From contig PMZI01000026.1 of the NCBI GenBank assembly GCA_003170475.1, forward strand, positions 66,308-127,170: a stretch of 60,863 bases of DNA. The letters run 5' to 3'. The notes beneath the pieces are model-generated. The model was not told where the DNA came from, searched no databases, and saw nothing but the letters and a program-made list of their open reading frames with translations. Below are positions 17,205 through 25,538 of the stretch, piece after piece. Numbering within the stretch: the first letter of the stretch is position 1; each line of letters begins with the position of its first letter. A program made the translations under genes and the position numbers. Source of the DNA: Ignavibacteriota bacterium (lineage in GTDB: Bacteria; Bacteroidota; Ignavibacteria; UBA10030).

Positions 17205-17936
17205 GTGAAGCGCTCGACCGGACACATCCTCTTCCTATTGCTCTTTGTAGCCACACCGGCCTTCGCGGGTCCGCCATTCGATACGGACGATCCCGAACCG
17301 GTGGAATTCCTTCATTGGGAGTTCTACCTGTCATCGATTCAGCATTTCCAGCGATCCGGAAACAACGCAACGTTGCCGCACGTCGAGATCAACTATGGGG
17401 CGTTTCCAAACGTCCAGTTGCACGTACTCGCCCCGATGGGGTATGTTCGCGCGAATGGACACACCAGCTACGGCATTGGTGACATCGAGCTCGGTGTGAA
17501 GTACAGATTCGTTGAGGAAACGGAAAGCACTCCGCAAGTAGGCACATTCCCTTTGGTCGAAATACCAACCGGTGACAGGAGCCAGGGACTCGGGAATGGC
17601 CAAGCCCAAATATACCTTCCTCTTTGGATTCAAAAGAGCTGGGGAGACTTCACGACGTATGGAGGTGGTGGCTACTGGTACAACCCCGGGCCGGACCAGA
17701 AGAACTGGATTTTCGCCGGGTGGGAAGCCCAGTACACGTTTTCCAAGGTCCTGACACTTGGAGGCGAGATTATCTATCATACTGCCGATAGCCAGACCTC
17801 CGGATCCGAAGCAGCTTTCAACGTTGGGGGATACGTCAATCTCAACGAAAACGACCACATACTGTTTTCCATAGGTCGGTCCATGCGTGGCGATGGTGCC
17901 ATCAACGGATATGTCGGGTTTCAGCTGACCATCTAG
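17205..17936 (+). CDS. Outer-membrane-type beta-barrel protein, MetA/transporter-like
   Basis: 243 residues from the GTG at 17205, which places a signal peptide (ending PAFAG) at the N-terminus; the reading frame stays open to an ATG at 17100, so the start is uncertain. The sequence shows alternating amphipathic strands, aromatic-rich turns (GGGGYWYNPGPDQKNW) and a C-terminal GYVGFQLTI strand. It resembles the outer-membrane transporter-like family grouped with MetA of phenol degradation (PF13557). Cargo is unknown. The gene converges with cbiO, leaving 58 nt and no obvious terminator. Confidence 0.68.
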   Translation: MKRSTGHILFLLLFVATPAFAGPPFDTDDPEPVEFLHWEFYLSSIQHFQRSGNNATLPHVEINYGAFPNVQLHVLAPMGYVRANGHTSYGIGDIELGVKYRFVEETESTPQVGTFPLVEIPTGDRSQGLGNGQAQIYLPLWIQKSWGDFTTYGGGGYWYNPGPDQKNWIFAGWEAQYTFSKVLTLGGEIIYHTADSQTSGSEAAFNVGGYVNLNENDHILFSIGRSMRGDGAINGYVGFQLTI

Positions 17937-17994
17937 GCAAGCTTCGAGTTGTCTACTCCGATGCACAGGAAGGGTGGGCCGGGAGAGGAGCGAA

Positions 17995-18750
17995 TCAGTG
18001 CGGATGAATATGTCGAAGAATGTGAGGCTTCTCCAACCCATGTGCGAGCATGAGCTGCTCATCACCGAGAAGTTGATTTGTTGGACCGTCGGCGATGATG
18101 GCTCCCTGATCGAGAATGATGGTTCGGGAACAAAGCTCGACGACCATTTCGAGATCATGTGTTGCAATGATCTTAGTCGCAGGGATGGACTTGAGTGTCT
18201 TGATCAGACTTCGTTTACCGCGTGGGTCAAGATTACTCGTTGGCTCGTCGAGAGCGAGTACTCTTGGCTCGCAAGCCAGGACTCCAGCCAAACACACCCG
18301 CCTTTTCTCTCCACTGCTCAAATGATGCGGTGAACGGTTTTCTGATCCGAGCAGCGCTGTCTGCTCGAGAGCTTTTGCCACCGTATTCCGAACCTGCTCT
18401 TCATTCAATCCAAACTGTTGCGGTCCGAAGGCCACATCCTCAAAAACCGTCGGGCAGAATAACTGATCGTCTGGATCCTGGAAAAGCAACCCGACATCGC
18501 GCCGGATGTCTGCCGCCGTTGTCTCGCTCATTGGTCTTCCATAGATGACGACGTTCGGGGTTGCAGGATACTTCTCGGGGAGTATTCCGTTGAGATGCAG
18601 CAAAAGTGTCGATTTGCCGGATCCGTTGGGACCCACCAATCCGACACATTCACCATCGGCGATTGAGAAACTGACGCCGCACAACGCATCTTTGCCGTCC
18701 GGATATTTGAACCTGAGATTCCGGATTTCAATCGCTGAGATCATTTCCAC
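17995..18750 (-). CDS. cbiO: Cobalt/nickel ECF transporter ATPase CbiO
   Basis: 251 residues. Walker A GPNGSGKST at about 40-48, a Q-loop in LLFQDPDDQLF near 89-99, signature LSSGEKRR at about 145-152, Walker B VLALDEPT near 165-172 and the switch His in ATHD near 199 are all present. Q-loop FQDPDDQLF is characteristic of energy-coupling-factor ATPases. The gene overlaps the end of cbiQ by 10 nt. It drives uptake of Co2+ or Ni2+ with the CbiM/CbiQ membrane parts. The C-terminus ends HIHPH, which is unremarkable but metal-binding capable. Confidence 0.92.
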   Translation of the reverse strand: MEMISAIEIRNLRFKYPDGKDALCGVSFSIADGECVGLVGPNGSGKSTLLLHLNGILPEKYPATPNVVIYGRPMSETTAADIRRDVGLLFQDPDDQLFCPTVFEDVAFGPQQFGLNEEQVRNTVAKALEQTALLGSENRSPHHLSSGEKRRVCLAGVLACEPRVLALDEPTSNLDPRGKRSLIKTLKSIPATKIIATHDLEMVVELCSRTIILDQGAIIADGPTNQLLGDEQLMLAHGLEKPHILRHIHPH

Positions 18751-19352
18751 CCCCGTGCGGTCATTGCAGCATAGATCCGTTCGGCCCGTTCAGTTGAACG
18801 GACAAAAAGCTGCCCGATCAATGACGCGAGCATATGCCATTTCTTTCTGCGGTTTGACGAAAATGTTCGACTTGCGCGTGCTCGATTGAGGCGCTCGGCT
18901 TCATCAATCAGTACAAAGAGATACCGGTACAGCAGCGCAAGAATCGTGACAAGCAGCCGTGGAACGCCTAGACGCTTCATTGTCTGAAGGAGCTTCGAGA
19001 AAGGAGTCGTGTTCGAGAGGAGTATCACAGTGAACAAACACAGGGAGCTCTTTACGAGAATTGAGAGAAATACCATCGCTCCATTCTCTTGAAACAAAGC
19101 CATGACTGCAATTCCGAGGGCAAATGGTTCGAGAAGAATCAACCTTCCGAAAATAAATTTCCAGGGTATAGATGTGAGGGCTGATAAAATGAGGAGTAAC
19201 CCCGCGACGATGATGAAGAACCAAAAATGTGCAAAAGATACGGAAACGCTGGACGCAACAACGCACAGAGTTCCGAAGAGCTTCACCGTGGTTGGAAGCC
19301 GATGGATCGGGCTGTCAAGCCTGCTGTAACGGTCCAGGAAATCGTGGCGCAT
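18741..19352 (-). CDS. cbiQ: ECF transporter transmembrane subunit CbiQ
   Basis: 203 residues, at the short end for CbiQ (about 220-260). Five to six hydrophobic helices are visible. Conserved coupling motifs follow: RLNRARASRTF near 150-160 and the C-terminal RAERIYAAMTARG, corresponding to the A-R-G coupling helices that contact CbiO. It begins 6 nt after cbiM ends and overlaps cbiO by 10 nt. Confidence 0.9.
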   Translation of the reverse strand: MRHDFLDRYSRLDSPIHRLPTTVKLFGTLCVVASSVSVSFAHFWFFIIVAGLLLILSALTSIPWKFIFGRLILLEPFALGIAVMALFQENGAMVFLSILVKSSLCLFTVILLSNTTPFSKLLQTMKRLGVPRLLVTILALLYRYLFVLIDEAERLNRARASRTFSSNRRKKWHMLASLIGQLFVRSTERAERIYAAMTARGWK

Positions 19353-19358
19353 GGTGTT

Positions 19359-20333
19359 CTAGGATTGAATAGGCGGAGTGGGAGAGTGCGCGTCTTTTTT
19401 CCGCCGTGGGATAAGGACACGCGCAAAGAGAAATGAAAGGGCGAATACAGCGATCGCACCAACGGCTCCGGCCGCAATCGTTGCTGTCGAGGCCGACTGA
19501 ATTCCGGGAATCTGATAGCCTTTCAGTGGTGAAGAGATGGCAGGATCGGAGACAGCCTTCTGCTCAAATCCAAGCGACGCCGCCACTTTCTCGAGCCCGT
19601 CCGGGAGAGGAGAGGCATGAGGGGCGACAAGGAGGAACAGCCCGATAACGATGAGGGCGCCGTACACAAATGTCGCCGAGTCTCTGCTGGATGCCGTTGA
19701 ATCATCAATATCATTCATGAGTTCAGGGCGAGTCCGGCCAATGGCGGCAATGACGAGCATAGTAATAGCGGCTTCACCCAGTCCTGTGAGCATGTGGACG
19801 CCAGCCATTGCGGGAAAGGCTGCCTTCCAGGCTGCAGTTCCAGACCACGCCAATTCACCCGCACAGAAGACGGCAGCGACGACCGTCGAGAGCCATGAAG
19901 CAAATCCAACCGCGACCAGCTGGCCTTGGCTTCCCTGCAACAGGAGCCGCAGCGCCTTATAAGTGCCATATCCAACCAGGGGGGCGACGATTGCCATATT
20001 GAAGATGTTGGCGCCGAGAGCGAGAATACCTCCATCGGCAAAAATGAAGGACTGAACGATCAGCACGGAGGACATCACGATGATCGCGGCGCTTGGTCCC
20101 AGCAACACGGCGGCAAACGTTGATCCGAGCAGATGTCCGGAAGTCCCGCTTGCGACTGGGAAGTTCAACATCTGAGCGACAAAAATGAAGGCAGCCGTCA
20201 GCCCAATCAATGGTATCTTTCTTGACTGCAGATGCCTTCCGGCATGCCGCAGTGCGGCACCGAGCCCTGTTGCTGAGAAGAGCCCTGTTGCGACTGCAGT
20301 TTTTACATCAAGGAAGCCGTCTGGAATGTGCAT
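19359..20333 (-). CDS. cbiM: Fused cobalt/nickel substrate-binding subunit CbiM with CbiN/PDGLE domain
   Basis: 324 residues from the ATG at 20333. The start is fixed by MHIPDGFLD: the N-terminal Met-His-Ile-Pro chelates the metal in CbiM/NikM, so the longer in-frame extension to 20510 must be untranslated. Residues about 1-205 are the CbiM core with GTSGHLLGS near 83-91. The C-terminal half has two helices around a PDGLE motif (near 247), the hallmark of CbiN. The accessory N subunit is therefore fused to M. First gene of the operon; the 332-nt leader contains two hairpins but no recognisable cobalamin riboswitch. Confidence 0.92.
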   Translation of the reverse strand: MHIPDGFLDVKTAVATGLFSATGLGAALRHAGRHLQSRKIPLIGLTAAFIFVAQMLNFPVASGTSGHLLGSTFAAVLLGPSAAIIVMSSVLIVQSFIFADGGILALGANIFNMAIVAPLVGYGTYKALRLLLQGSQGQLVAVGFASWLSTVVAAVFCAGELAWSGTAAWKAAFPAMAGVHMLTGLGEAAITMLVIAAIGRTRPELMNDIDDSTASSRDSATFVYGALIVIGLFLLVAPHASPLPDGLEKVAASLGFEQKAVSDPAISSPLKGYQIPGIQSASTATIAAGAVGAIAVFALSFLFARVLIPRRKKDAHSPTPPIQS

Positions 20334-20400
20334 GGAGTTTCTTGTTATTGCCTGATTACTTCCGTCTGTGAAACCTCCCGAGGGTGCAAAGGACTGCCCG

Positions 20401-20435
20401 GTTACCTTCGTAAGGTGAGATGATCGGAAGGTAAC
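20401..20435. repeat. 9-bp inverted repeat in the cbiM leader
   Basis: GTTACCTTC (20401-20409) and GAAGGTAAC (20427-20435) are perfect complements with a 17-nt loop, 68 nt upstream of cbiM. It could be an attenuator stem or a metalloregulator site. No T-run follows on either strand. Confidence 0.4.
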
Positions 20436-20490
20436 AGCGTTGCTAATGTACCTCAATAAGCATAACGTTGCAATACCCATCTCCCGATGC

Positions 20491-20507
20491 AGTGGAGAAG
20501 TTCCACT
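20491..20507. repeat. 6-bp hairpin AGTGGA/TCCACT in the cbiM leader
   Basis: Perfect 6-bp arms with a GAAGT loop. A short structure that may be part of a larger leader fold; weak evidence alone. Confidence 0.25.
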
Positions 20508-20665
20508 CACCTTGGAGTTGCGTGGAACCTATGCCAATGCATGCACGACGGTTTGTCACACCGACCTGCAAAGGTATCGCAATCCTCAAACTTCTTGCCT
20601 TTCAGAGCAATCTGCGTTAGCTTTTTGACCAGACATCCCTCCCACGAATAAAATGTAGGTGACCG

Positions 20666-23600
20666 GTGAAGATCTTCTTGCGCCTTCTCGTCTTCCTTCC
20701 AATTGTCATTACTCAGTTTGTCCAAGCGCAACAGTTCGGTCCGGACATGTATCAAGACATGCGATGGCGGATGATTGGTCCGTTCAGAGCGGGCCGAACC
20801 GTAGGAGCGACAGGAATTCCAGGGCATCAAAACGTTTTCTACATCGGCGTCAACAACGGCGGAGTATGGCGGTCGAGTGACTTCGGCCACACATGGATCC
20901 CGATCTTCGATGACCAGCCGACCGGTTCTATCGGCGCTCTCGCAGTTGCTCCATCAGATCCGAACATCATCTACGTTGGGAGCGGCGAAGGACTTCAAAG
21001 GCCCGACCTTTCGGTTGGCGACGGTGTTTTCAAGTCGACGGATACCGGAAAAACATGGAAGTTCATGGGACTGAACGAAGCTCAGCAAATCGGCGCCGTT
21101 CTCGTTGATCCTCATGATCCCAACAAAGTCTACGTAGCAGTGCTTGGTCATCCGTATGGGCCTAACGATCAAAGAGGTGTCTTCAAGTCGACCGATGGCG
21201 GTGCCAACTGGGCTAAGATCCTGTTCAAAGATGAAAACACCGGTGCCATCGCTCTCGCGTTTGATCCTTCAAATTCAGAGATCATCTATGCTGATTTGTG
21301 GGCAGCTCGACAGGGACCGTGGGAAAATGGGGCGTGGGAAGGGAAAACATCGGGCCTGTTCAAATCCATAGATGCTGGTAAGACTTGGCGCCAACTCACA
21401 AAAGGGCTCCCCGGCGTGCCGGAGGGACTGGGAAGAATAGGATTCAGCATTGCAGGGAGCGATCCGAACCGAATGTACGCGACAGTGGAGGCTGAGAAAA
21501 AGGGAGGGATATACCGCTCTGATGACGGCGGGGAATCATGGAACTTTGTGAATGCAGACGCGCGCCTGTGGGGACGTGGCGATGATTTCGCCGAGATCGA
21601 TGCCGATCCGAAGAACAAAGACATCGTCTACGTAGCGAACACCGCGACGTACAAATCCACAGATGGCGGAAAGACATTCACTGCATTTAAAGGCGCCCCC
21701 GGTGGCGATGACTACCATACAATCTGGATCAACCCCGAAAATCCGGATATCATCCTGCTCGCGGCAGACCAAGGCGCAACGCTCACAGTCAATGGCGGAC
21801 AGACCTGGAGCTCCTGGTACAATCAGCCTACGGCACAATTGTATCATGTGAGTGCCGACAATCAATTTCCCTACAATCTCTACGGTGGTCAGCAGGAGAG
21901 CGGTTCCGTGGGTATCGGAAGCCGCGGCGCCGACGGACAGATCTCGTTTCGTGAGTGGCATCCCGTTGGTGCCGATGAGTATGCGTATGTTGCTCCCGAT
22001 CCGTTGAATCCCAATATCATCTATGGAGGCAAGGTCTCGCGGTACGACAAGGCGACGGGTCAAGTGCAGAATATTGCCCCGGAGGCAATTCGTTCAGGCA
22101 AATACCGCTTCCTCAGAACCATGCCGATTCTCTTTTCTCAGGCGGATCCACATGTTCTTTTCCTTGCAGCCAACGTTTTGTTCAAGACGACGACCGGAGG
22201 ACAGAACTGGGAAATCATCAGTCCCGACCTGAGTCGCGAATCGTCCGAAGTGCCCCGCAATATTGGCATCTATAACACTCCTGCTCTGGCAAAACAACCG
22301 CGGCGAGGTGTCATCTATTCTGTCGCGCCTTCCCCGACTGATATCAATATCATTTGGGCCGGAACAGATGATGGCTTGATTCATGTAACCTGGGACGGCG
22401 GAAAGAAGTGGCAAAATGTAACTCCTGCGGAAATGACTGCGTGGAGCAAGGTCGCCCAGCTCGATGCCGGGCATTTCGATCCCCAGACCGTCTATGCCGC
22501 GGTGAATCGCATCCGACTTGATGACATGAAGCCTCACATCTATCGGACACACGATGGAGGCAGGACATGGAAGGAGATCGCAAAAGGGTTGCCGGACGAC
22601 GGACCGGTGAACGTCGTTCGTGAAGACCCGGTTCAAAAAGGACTCCTCTATGCTGGGACCGAACGAGCTGTGTATGTCTCCTTCAATGATGGCGACGACT
22701 GGCAATCATTGCGTCTGAACATGCCGGCGACTTCCATCCGTGATCTCATCATCCACGGCGATGATATTGCTGTTGCGACACACGGTCGCTCCTTCTGGAT
22801 TTTGGATAATGTGACCCCTTTGCGCCAAATCAATGAACGGGTCGCGGCATCCGGGGCCTTTCTCTTCAAGCCTCAGCTCACCTATCGCGTGAGATGGAAT
22901 CTCAACACGGATACACCTATTCCTCCGGAGGAGCCTGCAGGGACAAATCCGCCGGATGGCGCAATGATCGACTACTATCTGAAGTCGGATGCCTCGGACA
23001 TGAAGCTCGAGATTCTGGACGCCGCCGGATCGATCGTTCGTCGATTCTCGAGTGCCGACATGCCGGATCTGGTGGATGAAAACTCGCTGCCCTATCCATC
23101 GTACTGGTTCCGCCCGCAGCAGATCCTCTCCGGTAAAGCAGGGATGCGGCGGTTCATCTGGGATCTTCATTATGCGCCTCCGCCAGAGGTACGCCGCTCT
23201 TATCCGATGACAGCGGTGCTGCATGACACACCTCTTTCGCCAGTTGGTCCCTGGGTGGTTCCGGGAGAGTACACCGTTCGCCTGACAACAAACGGACAGA
23301 CCTCCACGCAGACACTCAATGTTAAGATGGATCCGAGAGTCGTTGCTCCGAAGGAAGTACTGCAGGAACAGTTCGATTTATCAATGACATGTTACAACGG
23401 CCTGAATCAAGTCGGTGGCGTTCGGAAGAAGATCAATGAGGTTCGGGCAGCGATCCAATCAATTCTCAAAGAAGGAGGCGACAAGGACTGGAAGGGTTTG
23501 CTGAATCGGGCAGGGAAAAGGGCCTCCGCTGTCGATGGTTCTGTCTGGACGGAGGATGTGGATCCGCTCTACGATGTGGAATATGCCACAAGGAGCAATG

Positions 23601-23827
23601 AGGAAACGCTCGCCGGGATCCAGAGAAAACTCCTGCTGCTCATGGGGATTGTCCAGGGCGCCGACGCGAAACCGACATCACAGGTTATCGCTGCTGTTCG
23701 CGATCAACAGAAGGGTCTGACAGATATTCTCGCTCGCTGGGAACGGTTGAAGACAGGGACGGGCGACCTTATGATAATCAATCAAGAACTTCAAAAAAGG
23801 AATCGGCCCGTGATTGGGGTGGATTGA
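20666..23827 (+). CDS. Secreted VPS10/sortilin-like Asp-box protein
   Basis: 1053 residues, GTG start preceded by AGGTG. Signal peptide about 1-21 (FVQAQ). At least ten Asp-box (S/T-x-D-x-G-x-x-W) repeats are visible, for example SSDFGHTW, STDTGKTW, STDGGANW, SIDAGKTW, SDDGGESW, STDGGKTF and THDGGRTW. They indicate one or two beta-propellers across about 30-720. The last 330 residues hold a beta-sandwich (FIWDLHYAPPPEVR) and a helical C-terminus. Such proteins are abundant in Bacteroidota and Acidobacteriota and are often annotated as glycosyl hydrolases, but their activity is mostly unknown. A VOC protein (12-nt gap) and a GH76-like gene follow. Confidence 0.85.
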   Translation: MKIFLRLLVFLPIVITQFVQAQQFGPDMYQDMRWRMIGPFRAGRTVGATGIPGHQNVFYIGVNNGGVWRSSDFGHTWIPIFDDQPTGSIGALAVAPSDPNIIYVGSGEGLQRPDLSVGDGVFKSTDTGKTWKFMGLNEAQQIGAVLVDPHDPNKVYVAVLGHPYGPNDQRGVFKSTDGGANWAKILFKDENTGAIALAFDPSNSEIIYADLWAARQGPWENGAWEGKTSGLFKSIDAGKTWRQLTKGLPGVPEGLGRIGFSIAGSDPNRMYATVEAEKKGGIYRSDDGGESWNFVNADARLWGRGDDFAEIDADPKNKDIVYVANTATYKSTDGGKTFTAFKGAPGGDDYHTIWINPENPDIILLAADQGATLTVNGGQTWSSWYNQPTAQLYHVSADNQFPYNLYGGQQESGSVGIGSRGADGQISFREWHPVGADEYAYVAPDPLNPNIIYGGKVSRYDKATGQVQNIAPEAIRSGKYRFLRTMPILFSQADPHVLFLAANVLFKTTTGGQNWEIISPDLSRESSEVPRNIGIYNTPALAKQPRRGVIYSVAPSPTDINIIWAGTDDGLIHVTWDGGKKWQNVTPAEMTAWSKVAQLDAGHFDPQTVYAAVNRIRLDDMKPHIYRTHDGGRTWKEIAKGLPDDGPVNVVREDPVQKGLLYAGTERAVYVSFNDGDDWQSLRLNMPATSIRDLIIHGDDIAVATHGRSFWILDNVTPLRQINERVAASGAFLFKPQLTYRVRWNLNTDTPIPPEEPAGTNPPDGAMIDYYLKSDASDMKLEILDAAGSIVRRFSSADMPDLVDENSLPYPSYWFRPQQILSGKAGMRRFIWDLHYAPPPEVRRSYPMTAVLHDTPLSPVGPWVVPGEYTVRLTTNGQTSTQTLNVKMDPRVVAPKEVLQEQFDLSMTCYNGLNQVGGVRKKINEVRAAIQSILKEGGDKDWKGLLNRAGKRASAVDGSVWTEDVDPLYDVEYATRSNEETLAGIQRKLLLLMGIVQGADAKPTSQVIAAVRDQQKGLTDILARWERLKTGTGDLMIINQELQKRNRPVIGVD

Positions 23828-23839
23828 GAGGAGCGTACG

Positions 23840-24220
23840 ATGAAGCGAGTGACAGGACTCGGCGGGATCTTCTTCAAGTGTCAAGATCCCGAAAAGATGA
23901 AAGAATGGTATCGGGAGCATCTGGGAATCGACTCGGGCAAGGAGGGCGCCGTCTTCAAGTGGAGGGATTTCGACGCGCCGGAGAAACAATGCATCACTGC
24001 CTGGAGCATTTTTCCGGCGGCCACGAAGTACTTTGATCCGAGCCAGAAACCCTTCATGTTGAACTACAAGGTGGAGAACCTCAGGGCCCTGCTTGATGAA
24101 CTTCGCAACGAAGGCGTAACGGTCGTCGGTGAGATAGAGGAATATGAATACGGAAAATTCGGCTGGATTCTCGACCCGGAAGGGAACAAAATAGAACTCT
24201 GGGAGGCGATCGATGGTTAA
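23840..24220 (+). CDS. VOC (glyoxalase/bleomycin-resistance) family protein
   Basis: 126 residues, cytoplasmic, preceded by GAGGAG. It has the paired beta-alpha-beta-beta-beta layout: N-terminal LGGIFFKCQDPEKMKEWY and C-terminal GKFGWILDPEGNKIELWE, where the final E-L-W-E supplies the usual metal-binding Glu. Members act on glyoxal adducts, dioxygenation substrates or antibiotics; substrate unknown. It begins 12 nt after the VPS10-like gene and ends 24 nt before the GH76-like gene, so all three are probably cotranscribed. Confidence 0.85.
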   Translation: MKRVTGLGGIFFKCQDPEKMKEWYREHLGIDSGKEGAVFKWRDFDAPEKQCITAWSIFPAATKYFDPSQKPFMLNYKVENLRALLDELRNEGVTVVGEIEEYEYGKFGWILDPEGNKIELWEAIDG

Positions 24221-24244
24221 TTGCTCTAGCAATCACGAGACATT

Positions 24245-25408
24245 ATGAACTCTCGATCACGAATTGCTGCAATCCTCGCCACTCTCCTGCTTCTGCCGTT
24301 CTCGGGTCCGATTGGGTCCGACTCCTCAATCCTTTGTCAGGATCAGCAGAAATCAGCAGGACTGCAGCTTCTTGAAAAGACCGTGCAGCGGACATATTCG
24401 GTTCACAAACTCTTTCGCCGCGTCTATTCGGCTGGATGGGAAGGAGCCAACGGTGCCATCGGGGCTGCTCACCTCTTTGCAGTCACGCACGACACCACGC
24501 TCCTTGTCGCCTATGGCACAAGCATGAACATGCTCAACATGTTCAACGGGACTTGGGTCGATGACCGCGCATGGATTTGTCTCGCAGAAATGTACTGGTG
24601 GCACTTCACCGGGAGAAATCTCAAAGGCTGGGTGCAGGATGCGAAGAAGCGCTATCTCGATGCAAAGGCCGAGGGAAGGCTGTCCAATCATGAGGGAGTC
24701 TGGAGTTGGTACAACTGGCCGAAGAATTGGAAGATGGATGACAAGGTCTTCACCAACAGTAACATGAACCAGATGGTGTCGGTCGCATGCTGGTTGTATG
24801 AGGCGACGAAGGAGAAACAATTCTACAACGATGCCATGCTCGTCTGGAACGGCGATGCAAAATATCCAGGGATCGAAAAGACACTCTATCGCGGGAATGG
24901 AAGATGGGAGGGGAAACCGGGCTTGGCTGCCTTCGGAAAGCAGATTCCCTGGGAAGGAGCGGAGTACTGTTCCATCGGTGCCGCGATGTACCGTATGACT
25001 TTGGATCCCAAGTATAAGAAGATCGTTGTCGCGACAGCAAAACGTATCATGGACCCGGCCAACGGGTGGGTTGACTCTCAGGATTTCTATCAACTCAAGA
25101 TGGATGGGAATGGCGCGTTCGTCCATTTCATTTTGGATGCTTACCTCATCGCTCCTGATGAACTCCCGGAGATTCCTGGAAAAATCCAGAAAATGCTCGA
25201 GCATGTTTGGACAAATCATCAAGGCAAAGCGACCGTGATTCTTCATCGTCTCGGTGACGACGGAATCCGGAATGGATGGAATCCCAGCGGCGGAGAAGAC
25301 GGCTACCACGTCGATGAGGTGGGAAGCGTCCATCCACAGTCGCAAGCTGTTCGTGCATTCGGAGTGTTTGCCTATGTGTTGCGTCAGAAGCTGGCAAAGA
25401 ACTGGTAA
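24245..25408 (+). CDS. Secreted (alpha/alpha)6-barrel glycosidase, GH76-like
   Basis: 387 residues with an N-terminal signal peptide (about 1-25). WVDDRAWICLA near residues 102-112 resembles the paired-Asp catalytic motif (DD) of GH76 alpha-1,6-mannanases, and aromatic-rich helices (EMYWWHF, YNWPKNW) repeat through the protein. Catalysis by the adjacent Asp pair is inferred from that family. Other (alpha/alpha)6 enzymes such as GH88/GH105 are possible. The context with an alpha-galactosidase downstream supports a glycan role. Confidence 0.65.
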   Translation: MNSRSRIAAILATLLLLPFSGPIGSDSSILCQDQQKSAGLQLLEKTVQRTYSVHKLFRRVYSAGWEGANGAIGAAHLFAVTHDTTLLVAYGTSMNMLNMFNGTWVDDRAWICLAEMYWWHFTGRNLKGWVQDAKKRYLDAKAEGRLSNHEGVWSWYNWPKNWKMDDKVFTNSNMNQMVSVACWLYEATKEKQFYNDAMLVWNGDAKYPGIEKTLYRGNGRWEGKPGLAAFGKQIPWEGAEYCSIGAAMYRMTLDPKYKKIVVATAKRIMDPANGWVDSQDFYQLKMDGNGAFVHFILDAYLIAPDELPEIPGKIQKMLEHVWTNHQGKATVILHRLGDDGIRNGWNPSGGEDGYHVDEVGSVHPQSQAVRAFGVFAYVLRQKLAKNW

Positions 25409-25538
25409 CGCGGAACCTGCCGCGTGAGGCGTCTTTCGTATCTCCCACGTCATTCAGACGATTGTGAGACGGCTGCACCGTCGGCCGCGCCTCGATTCGG
25501 TGTGACGAATATCTGCTTCCTCAAGGAGGATCTCCCCC

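Larger units (their letters stand above)
20334..20665. other. 332-nt divergent intergenic region between cbiM and the VPS10-like gene
   Basis: It holds the leaders of both divergent genes. I see two hairpins (listed separately) and no ORF, tRNA or transposon remnant. The conserved B12-box of cobalamin riboswitches is not recognisable on the cbiM strand. Confidence 0.6.

Noticed and set aside
20334-20600. Cobalamin riboswitch upstream of cbiM (minus strand)
   Set aside because: A CCACTG...CGGGAG stretch is reminiscent of the aptamer, but the conserved B12 box near its 3' end and the AGGGAA/GGTGAAA-type core are not found. A covariance-model scan would settle it.
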